From Candidatus Dechloromonas phosphorivorans (GTDB lineage Bacteria > Pseudomonadota > Gammaproteobacteria > Burkholderiales > Rhodocyclaceae), in contig JADJMS010000022.1 of assembly GCA_016709495.1 (NCBI GenBank), forward strand, positions 1 through 64,000: a stretch of 64,000 bases of DNA. Reading direction: 5' to 3'. Position 1 is the first letter of the stretch. The number at the start of each line of letters is the position of its first letter. The position numbers were made by a program, and so were the translations under genes. A model generated the notes under the pieces. That model worked only from the letters and a program-made list of their open reading frames with translations. It made no database searches and was not told the origin of the DNA. This document shows positions 28,737 through 36,325 of this stretch, one piece after another.

Positions 28737-29546
28737 TTAGCCGTTATTTTTAACCAGCACGCCATGCGAGCGAAAGATCCTTGCGCCTTCAGGCGAACGG
28801 ATAAAGTCGATAAAGGCCTTACCAGCCGGCGAGAGACCACCCGACTTATAAATAAGGCCAAACTCCATCACCAAGGGATAACTGCCATTAGCGATATTTT
28901 CAATCGATGGCTGAATACCATCCAATGCCAGAACCCCAACTTTGGTTTTGCACGCTCCCAGCGCCGAAAGATTCATCACCGCAAAACTGGTTGGATATCG
29001 ATCAAGCAATTCAATCAGATAGGTATCGAGATGGACAACTTTGACCGAATCAGCGAAAACCAGATCCTTGAATTGCTTTGAAAGCTGACGACGAATTGCA
29101 TCTGTACTTTCCTTGCCTATCACCCTGATTGGCGCCTGTTTGCCGCCCAGGCTGCTCCAGTTGGTGATCTTTCCGGAAAAAATACCAATGAGTTGTTCCG
29201 AAGAAATCGCTGGCACATCAACACCCGCACCAGCCACAGCAACAACAGCTTCGCGCCCGAGCGGGGTATAAATCAAGCCCTTCGCCAATTCTGCTTCGGT
29301 CAATGGGCGCCCAGCTCTGCCAAGCGTTGTCCGACCTTCATCAACATCACGAATGCCACCTGCCATCCCCGTTGAGGGTGGTATCACCACACGATGGATT
29401 GATTGGCGAGCGTTAAAAGCATTGGCAAGCACCCCCAGAACGTACTCCGGATTACCGCTGCCCGGAACGACCAGTTCTTCGGAAAATGCAGGCTGGACAA
29501 AAAAAGGGAGGAGCACAAATAGTGCAAAAAATTTCAGTGTCGGCAT
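28737..29546 (-). CDS. PstS-like periplasmic substrate-binding protein
   Basis: 269 residues with signal peptide MPTLKFFALFVLLPFFVQPAFS. The mature protein has the PBP-like fold of phosphate-type binding proteins: VPGSGN near the start, PPSTGMAGGIRDV, GRAGRPLTEAE and ISSEQLIGIFSGKITNWSSLGG, all seen in PstS-related proteins. The second domain includes VIGKESTDAIRRQL. No permease genes are adjacent; instead a hybrid sensor kinase follows 8 bp downstream, pointing to sensing rather than uptake. The ATG abuts three 8-bp repeats with no Shine-Dalgarno sequence. Confidence 0.8.
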   Translation of the reverse strand: MPTLKFFALFVLLPFFVQPAFSEELVVPGSGNPEYVLGVLANAFNARQSIHRVVIPPSTGMAGGIRDVDEGRTTLGRAGRPLTEAELAKGLIYTPLGREAVVAVAGAGVDVPAISSEQLIGIFSGKITNWSSLGGKQAPIRVIGKESTDAIRRQLSKQFKDLVFADSVKVVHLDTYLIELLDRYPTSFAVMNLSALGACKTKVGVLALDGIQPSIENIANGSYPLVMEFGLIYKSGGLSPAGKAFIDFIRSPEGARIFRSHGVLVKNNG

Positions 29547-29570
29547 TTTTGTAGTTTTGTAGTTTTGTAA
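29547..29570 (+). repeat. Three tandem 8-bp repeats abutting the start codon
   Basis: TTTTGTAG, TTTTGTAG, TTTTGTAA on the plus strand; on the coding strand CTACAAAA units run directly into the ATG of the PstS-like gene. No other ribosome-binding site is visible. Unit number could alter spacing or translation. Confidence 0.75.
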
Positions 29571-29609
29571 ATGGCATCGTTTCTGTCTTTATGCAGATTA
29601 TCGCTTTAG

Positions 29610-30872
29610 TTATATCAATACAAACGGATATTGATCAAATTTCACGTTTTTCACGGTGGCGTTCGAGAGCAAGGGCAGGATGTTATCGGCAAGCAGCAAG
29701 CCTACTGCGAGTACGGCACCGGTCATCACCATGTCGGTCATCAGACTGATGCCAGCGGTGCTTTCCTGTTGAATCAGCGCATGAACACCCCGCAAGCCCA
29801 TGCTGCCGGGAACCAGGGTGATCAAACCGGGAATCTGCATCAGGGCAGCCGGGCGCTTGGTTAAAAATTGGTAAAGGTGCCCGGCACTCGATACCGCCAA
29901 GGCACCGGCAAAGGCGCCGACAACGTTGCCCATCCGTGCATTGACCAGGGAATAAACAGCCCAGGCAAGCAAACAGGCACCGACGGAAACATTGACCGAA
30001 GAAATCGGCGCCTGCAGCACCGCAAGTAATGAAATACCGAGGCCGGCAATCGCCATCCAGATCGCCCAGGCCGGCAAAGTAGCAAGCTCTCCATGCAAAG
30101 GAATCGCCGGCAGTACTGCGAGGCATATTTGAGTACCGATGGCGAGCCCTGCCCCCATCAGGAAAAGCAGCACGAAAGCGCCAGTCAGCCGGCCAGTGCC
30201 GGCAAGAAAATTCTGCGTCGCCAGTTCGGACATCGCAACGGTAATCATGAAACCCGGCAGCAGAAAGACGATGCCGGCGACAGCGGAAATAAATGGCACC
30301 TGTTGAGGCAGAAGGTAGGCCAGGATTTGCGCCAGCATCGCTGCCAGCGCACAGAGAATGACAGGCACAGCCGGCCCTAGACGAGGAGTGCGTGAAAACA
30401 GCAGGCAGCCAGCAACAAAGCACATGCCGATCAGCCCACCGCAGAGCATCTCTATCCATCCGCCACCCAACAGCAAGGCGACTGAAGCGGAGAGCAGGAA
30501 ACCCATCGCCACAAAGCGCCAGCCAGACCACGGCGCCGGCTGACCCATGATCCCCGCAAGCCGCTCGCTGTAATGCGCCAGATCATCAACCGAATTAATT
30601 TCACGACACAACACATTCAGTTCGATCAGCCGCGCCATGTTGTAGTCGTAAGTTGGCAGACGCAGTAACTCAACCCGCCGCATGTGTTCGCCGGCCACCA
30701 CAGTGAGCGCAAGAAAGGTGAGCACCGCAAGACCTTCGACTCGTGCCCCGAGGCGCTGGCCAATTGCATTCATCGCTGTTTCCAGATCATGCGCCGGCGC
30801 ACCGCTGACGTGCAGCGCCCGGCCAAGATCACGCAGAAAATTGGCTAACTGCGCCAGAGTTTGTTCATTCAT
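29610..30872 (-). CDS. Threonine/serine exporter family protein (ThrE type)
   Basis: 420 residues. The N-terminal half holds the conserved soluble-plus-membrane DUF1212 part (FLRDLGRALHVSGAPAHDLE, where the proton-coupled export family has its SGAP motif), the C-terminal half a further set of about five helices (DUF3815-like; PGLITLVPGSMGLRGVHAL). Together about ten membrane segments, matching single-chain ThrE of Corynebacterium, which exports threonine and serine. Intact. It lies about 60 bp upstream of the PstS-like gene on the same strand; whether they share a promoter is unclear. The real substrate may differ. Confidence 0.85.
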   Translation of the reverse strand: MNEQTLAQLANFLRDLGRALHVSGAPAHDLETAMNAIGQRLGARVEGLAVLTFLALTVVAGEHMRRVELLRLPTYDYNMARLIELNVLCREINSVDDLAHYSERLAGIMGQPAPWSGWRFVAMGFLLSASVALLLGGGWIEMLCGGLIGMCFVAGCLLFSRTPRLGPAVPVILCALAAMLAQILAYLLPQQVPFISAVAGIVFLLPGFMITVAMSELATQNFLAGTGRLTGAFVLLFLMGAGLAIGTQICLAVLPAIPLHGELATLPAWAIWMAIAGLGISLLAVLQAPISSVNVSVGACLLAWAVYSLVNARMGNVVGAFAGALAVSSAGHLYQFLTKRPAALMQIPGLITLVPGSMGLRGVHALIQQESTAGISLMTDMVMTGAVLAVGLLLADNILPLLSNATVKNVKFDQYPFVLI

Positions 30873-30928
30873 TAAGAGAAACCTGTTCCTTGCTTGGCTA
30901 GCGGATACTCTACACTAGGGTGCTCCGC

Positions 30929-30945
30929 GCTCGCTGTGAGCGAGC
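30929..30945. repeat. Short hairpin between divergent genes
   Basis: GCTCGCT (30929-30935), loop GTG, AGCGAGC (30939-30945) is a perfect 7-bp stem in the 157-bp gap between thrE and the copD-like gene. No T-run follows, so it may be a binding site or chance. Confidence 0.4.
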
Positions 30946-31029
30946 GGAAAACCTTTCATTCCCGGCGGAACTTGAAAGCATGAAACGAATCCACATCAAG
31001 GCGCTTCGATTCGCGATGCCAAACCAACC

Positions 31030-31389
31030 ATGGACGCTTACATGAAATCCCTGCTCCACCTCCTCCATCTTGCCGGCGTCATCATCTGGGTTGGCGGCAT
31101 GTTTTTTGCCCATTTTTGCCTAAGGCCGGTCGCTGCCGCCCAGCTCCAGCCACCACAACGACTACCGCTGCTGGCCGCCATTCTGGGCCGTTTCTTTGCC
31201 ATCGTTGCAGTCTGCATCATCGTCATCCTGCTTTCCGGTCTGGCCATCATGCTGTCGACCGGCATGGGCAATGCACCGCTCCACTGGCACCTGATGCTGA
31301 CCCTGGGTCTCATCATGACCGGGATATTCGGCATCATCTATTTCCGCCACTTTCCCAAACTCAAGGCGGCTGTAGCAATTCAGGACTAG
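31030..31389 (+). CDS. CopD-like four-helix membrane protein, C-terminus cut by an amber codon
   Basis: Small membrane protein. MKSLLHLLHLAGVIIWVGGMFFAHFCLRP (helix 1, with conserved HLAG and W-G-G-F pattern), a second helix (FFAIVAVCIIVILLSGLAIML), a third (HLMLTLGLIMTGIFGIIYF). Related proteins are CopD-family. The frame ends at TAG 31387-31389 after AIQD, but the same frame continues PAAGAAMNSIRVLVAGNLALG and a fourth helix to about 31490. In relatives the sequence reads QDWPAAG, so TAG very likely stands for TGG. A further indel before the terminator hides the true stop. Start could be 31030 or 31042. Function in copper handling is only a family suggestion. Confidence 0.68.
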   Translation: MDAYMKSLLHLLHLAGVIIWVGGMFFAHFCLRPVAAAQLQPPQRLPLLAAILGRFFAIVAVCIIVILLSGLAIMLSTGMGNAPLHWHLMLTLGLIMTGIFGIIYFRHFPKLKAAVAIQD

Positions 31390-31520
31390 CCAGCAGCGGG
31401 TGCCGCAATGAATAGCATTCGCGTACTGGTTGCGGGCAATCTGGCGCTCGGTGCAACAACGATTTTGGTGGCTATTCTGGGTGCCATTCTTTGGTTCGTC
31501 AAAATCAAGTGTATTAATAC

Positions 31521-31548
31521 AAAAGGCCGGGATTGCTCCCGGCCTTTT
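31521..31548. terminator. Bidirectional terminator between copD-like gene and ppsA
   Basis: AAAAGGCCGGGA (31521-31532), loop TTGC, TCCCGGCCTTTT (31537-31548). Perfect 12-bp stem with T-run on both strands. Confidence 0.93.
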
Positions 31549-33885
31549 CATTTCAGCCTGCTTGTTACGGTCAACCGTAAAAATCCCCTGATCCATCAAC
31601 CACTCGGCCAGATCCGGGTGATCGGACGGGCCCTGGCCGCAGATGCCGATGTACTTGCCCATCTTGTTGGCAGCGGAGATCGCCATGGACAGCAGCATCT
31701 TGACGGCCGGGTCGCGTTCGTCAAAGAGGTTGGCAACGAGGCCGGAGTCACGGTCGAGGCCGAGGGTGAGCTGGGTCAGGTCGTTCGAACCGATCGAGAA
31801 GCCGTCGAAGTGCTCAAGGAACTGTTCGGCCAACAAGGCGTTGGACGGAATTTCGCACATCATGATCAACTTCAGTTCGTTCTCGCCACGGACTAGACCG
31901 TGCTCGGCCAGCAGATCAACGACAGCCTTGCCTTCGCCAACGGTACGCACAAACGGCACCATCAGTTGCACGTTGGTCAGGCCCATTTCTTCACGGACAC
32001 GCTTCATGGCGCGGCATTCCATCTCGAAGCAGTCGCGGAAGGACTGCGCAACGTAGCGGGAAGCACCGCGGAAGCCGAGCATCGGGTTTTCTTCTTCCGG
32101 CTCGTACAACTCGCCGCCGAGCAGCTTGCGGTATTCGTTGGACTTGAAGTCGGACAGGCGGACGATGACCGGGTTCGGCCAGAAAGCGGCGGCGATGGTC
32201 GAAACACCTTCAACCAGCTTTTCAACGAAGAATTCCTTCGGCGAAGCATAGCCACGGGCGCGACGCTTGATTTCTTCGCGTTTTGAAGATGGCAGGCGTT
32301 CGACATCAAGAATCGCTTTCGGGTGAATACCGATCACGTTGTTGATGATGAATTCAACACGCGCCAGACCAACACCGGCGTTCGGCAACTGGGCAAACTC
32401 GAAAGCCAGTTCCGGGTTGCCGACGTTCATCATGACCTTGACCGGCACATTCGGCATGGCCGTAATGTCGCGGGTGGTGACTTCGAAATCGAGGCTGCCG
32501 CGATAGACGTGGCCGGTATCGCCTTCCGTGCAGCTAGCCGTGACGATTTCGCCTTCGGTCAGCGTTTCGGTAGCATCACCGCAACCGACGATGGCCGGTA
32601 TACCCAGTTCGCGGGCAATGATCGCCGCGTGGCAGGTACGACCGCCCCGGTTGGTGACAATAGCGGAAGCGCGCTTCATGACCGGTTCCCAGTTCGGGTC
32701 GGTCATGTCGGCAACCAGCACATCGCCCGGCTTGACCTGGTCCATTTCCTTCGGGTCCTTGACGATGCGGACCGGGCCGACACCAATTTTTTGACCAATT
32801 GCGCGGCCGGAAGCCAACACCTTGGAGAAGGACTTGAGCTTGAATTTTTCAACCTTGCCGGCATGCGCCTGCGACTGCACGGTTTCCGGACGGGCTTGCA
32901 GAATGTAGAGCTTGCCGTCGATCCCGTCCTTGCCCCATTCGATGTCCATCGGACGACCGTAGTGCTTTTCAATAATCATCGCGTAACGGGCCAGCTCCAT
33001 GACTTCTTCATCATTGAGCGAAAACTGGTGGCGCAGGGACTCTTCGACATCTTCAGTAATCACTGACTTGCCAGCCATTTTTTCGGCAGAGAAAGTCATC
33101 TTGATCATTTTGGAGCCCAGGTTGCGGCGCACGACAGCCTTTTTGCCGGCAGCCAGCATGGGTTTGTGTACGTAGAACTCGTCCGGATTGACGGCGCCCT
33201 GCACCACCGTTTCGCCCAGACCATAGCTGGAGGTGACGAAAACGGCATCGCGGAAGCCGGATTCGGTGTCGAGAGTAAACATCACACCAGCGGCGCCCTT
33301 GTCGGAACGCACCATGCGCTGGATACCGGCCGACAGTGCGACATCGGCGTGGACAAAGCCTTTGTGCACGCGGTAGGAAATGGCGCGGTCGTTGTACAGC
33401 GAGGCAAATACTTCCTTGATGGCGTGCAGGATGTTTTCCAGGCCGACGATGTTGAGGAAGGTTTCCTGCTGGCCAGCGAAGGAGGCATCCGGCAAGTCTT
33501 CAGCGGTGGCTGAGGAGCGCACGGCGAAGGACATGTCGGCGGTGGAATCGGCAACCAGACGCTGATACTGCTCGGTGATGGCGATGGTCAGGTCCATCGG
33601 GAACGGCACTTCCATGATCCATTTGCGGATCTCGGCGCCGCAAACGGCCAGTGCGTTGACATCTTCAACATCCAGCGCATCGAGGGCGGCGTTGATTTTG
33701 ACATCAAGGCCGCTTTGCGCCAGGAAATCACGGTAAGCCTGTGCGGTGGTGGCAAAACCACCAGGCACGCGAACGCCGGTGCCAGCCAGTTGGCTGATCA
33801 TTTCGCCAAGCGACGAATTCTTGCCGCCGACTTGCTCGACGTCAGTCATACGTAGCTGTTCAAAGGGGATGACTAGGGGCTCCAT
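31548..33885 (-). CDS. ppsA: Phosphoenolpyruvate synthase PpsA (altered C-terminal tail)
   Basis: Converts pyruvate, ATP and water to PEP, AMP and phosphate; the first step of gluconeogenesis from lactate. Starts MEPLVIPFEQLRMTDVEQVGGKNSSLGEM behind AAAGGAATCC. Contains the ATP-grasp domain, the swivelling phospho-His domain with TNRGGRTCHAAIIAREL (catalytic His) and the PEP-binding barrel with DFKSNEYRKLLGG and GICGQGPSDHPDLAEWLMDQGI. From there homologues have about 20 more residues with a SLNPD motif; here they are replaced by a few residues encoded by a palindrome, TTACGGT-CA-ACCGTAA (31565-31580), and KQAE. The nominal frame runs through the terminator to 31162, which cannot be real; one base less gives KQAE-TGA at 31548. 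It starts 33 bp after the GntR regulator and is probably co-transcribed with it. Confidence 0.9.
31564..31580. repeat. Dispersed 12-mer GTTGACCGTAAC, copy 5, within a palindrome
   Basis: GTTACGGTCAAC (31564-31575) is the reverse complement of the 12-mer. The flanks extend it to TTACGGT-CA-ACCGTAA (31565-31580), with 7-bp arms. It sits where the ppsA tail diverges from the family. Confidence 0.6.
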
Positions 33886-33918
33886 GAGGATTCCTTTCAG
33901 TGAGGTTCAAATTAAAAA

Positions 33919-34704
33919 TCAGGAAGAAGTGGATTCGGATACAGAGAATTCAGTATTCAAGCGCCGCGCCGAGGTTTCGCGCCGCGCAACAGTGCGCAGC
34001 GTCTGGGCCAGGGTTTCGCGGACGAAATCGATATGCGTCTCGGCGGCCGCGCGGGCGGCCTGCGGTTTGCGCTCGCGAATGGCGGCGTGGATGGCGGCGT
34101 GCTGGTTTTTGAGCAGCGTACTGGCGGCCGGAATGCTTTTCAGCTCGCCGAGATTGAGGTGAATGTTGTCGTGCATCAGACGCAGCAGCGCGGCTGAAAG
34201 ATGGCCGAGCAAGGCATTGTGTGCCGCTTCACCAACCGCCTGATGAAAGGCGATATCCGCAGTTGATCGGCGATCAAGATCATCAGCACCGAAGGCATCA
34301 TTCAGTGCATCAAAACTTTGCGCCAGACGGGTTAAATCACTTTCAGTAGCACGCTCGGCAGCCCATTCGGCAGCCTGACCTTCGAGCATGCGGCGAAATT
34401 CGAGCATGTCTTCGCGCAAATTGGGGTGCGCACCCATCATTTCCTGCCAAGGATCAAAGAAGGAGGATTCAAGACGGTCGGTGACATAGGTGCCACCACC
34501 CTGCCGACTCTGCACCATACCTTTGGATGCCAGTTTCTGGATTGCTTCACGCAAGGAAGGACGTGAAACACCGAACTCAAGCGCCAGTTCACGTTCCGGC
34601 GGCAAGCGATCACCCGGCTTCAACGAGCCCTCCAGAATGCGGCGCTCCAATGCGGAAGCAACAGCATCGGAAATACGCGGAACCTGAACCTTGTTTTGTG
34701 GCAT
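33919..34704 (-). CDS. FadR-family GntR regulator of lactate/glycolate genes
   Basis: 261 residues. N-terminal winged helix-turn-helix (about 10-75) with LKPGDRLPPERELALEFGVSRPSLREAI, the GntR signature, then an all-helical FCD domain (about 95-235) with the metal-binding pattern of Asp and three His (FHQAVGEAAHN, HAAIHAAIRERKP, AAETHIDFV). This is the architecture of LldR, GlcC and PdhR, which sense lactate, glycolate or pyruvate. It is divergent to the lut operon and 33 bp upstream of ppsA. Two FadR-type dyads (34724-34738 and 34837-34851) lie in the intergenic region, one before each transcript. Confidence 0.88.
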   Translation of the reverse strand: MPQNKVQVPRISDAVASALERRILEGSLKPGDRLPPERELALEFGVSRPSLREAIQKLASKGMVQSRQGGGTYVTDRLESSFFDPWQEMMGAHPNLREDMLEFRRMLEGQAAEWAAERATESDLTRLAQSFDALNDAFGADDLDRRSTADIAFHQAVGEAAHNALLGHLSAALLRLMHDNIHLNLGELKSIPAASTLLKNQHAAIHAAIRERKPQAARAAAETHIDFVRETLAQTLRTVARRETSARRLNTEFSVSESTSS

Positions 34705-34723
34705 GGTTGAAATCAGTCGCTTT

Positions 34724-34738
34724 ATTGGTATGACCAGC
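34724..34738. promoter_or_regulatory. FadR-family operator, gntR side
   Basis: ATTGGT-ATG-ACCAGC, matching the PdhR/LldR consensus ATTGGT-N3-ACCAAT at 13 of 15 positions including the spacer. It lies 20 bp upstream of the gntR start codon, so autoregulation is likely. Confidence 0.6.
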
Positions 34739-34792
34739 TCATTCTAATCAGCAATTCCGTAAACTGCAAGCTAGGGATTTACCCTTGGTTTA

Positions 34793-34821
34793 TTGACTAA
34801 GTCACGGTTATACCTTACATT
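34793..34821 (+). promoter_or_regulatory. Promoter of the lut operon
   Basis: TTGACT (34793-34798) and TACATT (34816-34821) with a 17-bp spacer. The perfect operator at 34837 begins 16 bp past the -10 box, overlapping the expected start of transcription. Confidence 0.65.
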
Positions 34822-34836
34822 TTCACCTCACCGAAT

Positions 34837-34851
34837 ATTGGTTTGACCAAT
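34837..34851. promoter_or_regulatory. FadR-family operator, lut side (perfect dyad)
   Basis: ATTGGT-TTG-ACCAAT is a perfect inverted repeat and an exact match to the ATTGGT-N3-ACCAAT consensus of PdhR/LldR-type regulators. Its place just downstream of the promoter predicts repression that lactate or a related acid would relieve. Confidence 0.75.
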
Positions 34852-34865
34852 TTACCAACGGAGAC

Positions 34866-35651
34866 ATGATGCAAACACAAGGCAATGCCGGGCAACGCCC
34901 TTCAGACATCTATTTTTTCGCCACCTGCGTCGTGGATCAATTCTTTCCCGGTGCCGGCCTCGACGCCATCACACTGCTCGAACGCGAAGGCATCCGGGTT
35001 CATTTCCCTGAAGAACAAACCTGTTGCGGTCAACCTGCATATACGAGTGGATTTCCTGATGAGGCGCGCAAAGTTGCCGCCCATCAATTGACCCTCTTTC
35101 CGGAAAACTGGCCGGTGGTCGTGCCGTCTGGTTCCTGCGCAGGGATGATGAAGCATCACTACCCCACGCTATTTGCAGATGATCCAGTACGCAAGGCGCA
35201 GGCCGAAGCGCTGTCGGTGCGTATTTACGAATTCACCGATTTCCTGGTCAATGTTCTGGGATTTCAATCGGAAGATAAAGGCGCTGATTGCACCGTGGTC
35301 TTGCACACCTCCTGCTCAGCGCGCCGTGAGATGGGTGTTCATCTCACCGGTCGCCAGTTGCTCAGCAATTTAAAAGGCGTCAAGGTCGCCCAGCAGGACC
35401 ACGAATCCGAGTGCTGCGGTTTTGGCGGCACTTTTTCCATCAAGCAACCTGAAATATCCGGGGCAATGGTTGAGGACAAAGTTAAATCGCTCAAGGCCAC
35501 CGGTGCCGAGCGCGTCGTCAGCGCCGACTGCGGCTGCCTGATGAACATTCTCGGCCACGCGGCATGGAAAGATAAACAGGAAGGCCGCCAGACACCCAGC
35601 CTGCCCGGCGAACATATTGCCAGCTTCCTGCTGCGGAGGACTTCAAAATGA
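34866..35651 (+). CDS. lutA: Lactate utilisation Fe-S protein LutA/LldE
   Basis: 261 residues with two cysteine-rich CCG domains: TCCGQPAYTSG (first) and ECCGFGGTFS (second), plus ATCVVD, SGSCAGMM and TSCSARRE, which supply the cysteines for Fe-S clusters. With LutB and LutC it forms an L-lactate oxidising complex in bacteria; similar subunits serve glycolate oxidase. Start at ATG 34866 (a second ATG follows directly at 34869). The stop overlaps lutC by 4 bp. The operon is headed by a FadR-type operator. Confidence 0.9.
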   Translation: MMQTQGNAGQRPSDIYFFATCVVDQFFPGAGLDAITLLEREGIRVHFPEEQTCCGQPAYTSGFPDEARKVAAHQLTLFPENWPVVVPSGSCAGMMKHHYPTLFADDPVRKAQAEALSVRIYEFTDFLVNVLGFQSEDKGADCTVVLHTSCSARREMGVHLTGRQLLSNLKGVKVAQQDHESECCGFGGTFSIKQPEISGAMVEDKVKSLKATGAERVVSADCGCLMNILGHAAWKDKQEGRQTPSLPGEHIASFLLRRTSK

Positions 35652-36325
35652 GCGCCCGTGATCGCATCCTCGCCAAACTCAATGCTGCGCCGGTACTACC
35701 CAAGGCGGCGCCCGAGATTGCCGCCTGGTATCAAACCCATCGTGGTACTGAAAGCACTGCTGAAAAAGCTGCGCGTTTCCGTGCCTGCATCGAGTTCGCG
35801 CACGCCGAGGTTTACGCCGTTTCTCACGCCAGCTGGCCGCAGAAACTCTGGGAAGTCCTGACCGCCAAGAAAGTTGAAAAATTGCTGGTTGCACCAGGAA
35901 CAACGCACGGCCAACGCGCCATCAGCGTCTTGTCGGAAAGCGGGATCACCTGTCGCGGCTACGAACAGTCGATTGAAGACTGGAAAGAAGAGATGTTTCA
36001 CGACATCCCGGCCAGCCTGACTGCCGCCCGTGGTGCCATTGCTGAAACCGGCACGCTGGTCTTATGGCCGGACGCGCACGAGCCGCGCCTGATGTCGCTG
36101 GTGCCACCGATCCACATCGTCTTGCTCGACGCCAATACCATCCACAACACCTTTTACGAAGTGATGTCGAATGAAGGTTGGGGAATCGAGTCACAGTCTG
36201 CAATGCCGACCAATGCCCTGCTCATCTCCGGCCCCTCAAAAACGGCTGACATTCAGGTCACACTGGCCTATGGCGCGCACGGCCCGAAAGAACTGGTTGT
36301 CCTGCTTATCGGAGAAGAAGCATGA
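35648..36325 (+). CDS. lutC: Lactate utilisation protein LutC/LldG (LUD domain)
   Basis: 225 residues of the LUD superfamily. Visible features are APGTTHGQRAISVL, GAIAETGTLVLWPDA, LVPPIHIVLLDAN, and the final SGPSKTADIQVTLAYGAHGPKELVVLLI, where GPSKTADI and the G-H-GP motif are conserved. It works with LutA and LutB in lactate oxidation. The gene order here is A-C-B. It overlaps both neighbours by 4 bp, implying coupled translation. Confidence 0.91.
   Translation: MSARDRILAKLNAAPVLPKAAPEIAAWYQTHRGTESTAEKAARFRACIEFAHAEVYAVSHASWPQKLWEVLTAKKVEKLLVAPGTTHGQRAISVLSESGITCRGYEQSIEDWKEEMFHDIPASLTAARGAIAETGTLVLWPDAHEPRLMSLVPPIHIVLLDANTIHNTFYEVMSNEGWGIESQSAMPTNALLISGPSKTADIQVTLAYGAHGPKELVVLLIGEEA

Noticed and set aside
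29547..29570. Start of a CRISPR or larger satellite array
   Set aside because: Only three 8-bp units without spacers. No array of any kind was seen in the window.
31162..31547. Extension of the ppsA frame by about 130 residues to 31162
   Set aside because: It reads through a perfect bidirectional terminator and into the copD-like gene on the other strand, and matches nothing in PEP synthases. A one-base correction gives a stop at 31548.
32323..33066. Long plus-strand frame opposite ppsA
   Set aside because: It is the mirror of a strongly conserved coding gene, with no ribosome-binding site or recognisable domain. The same holds for the long frames opposite bamA, lpxB, rpsB, ppc, clpB and the large kinase.
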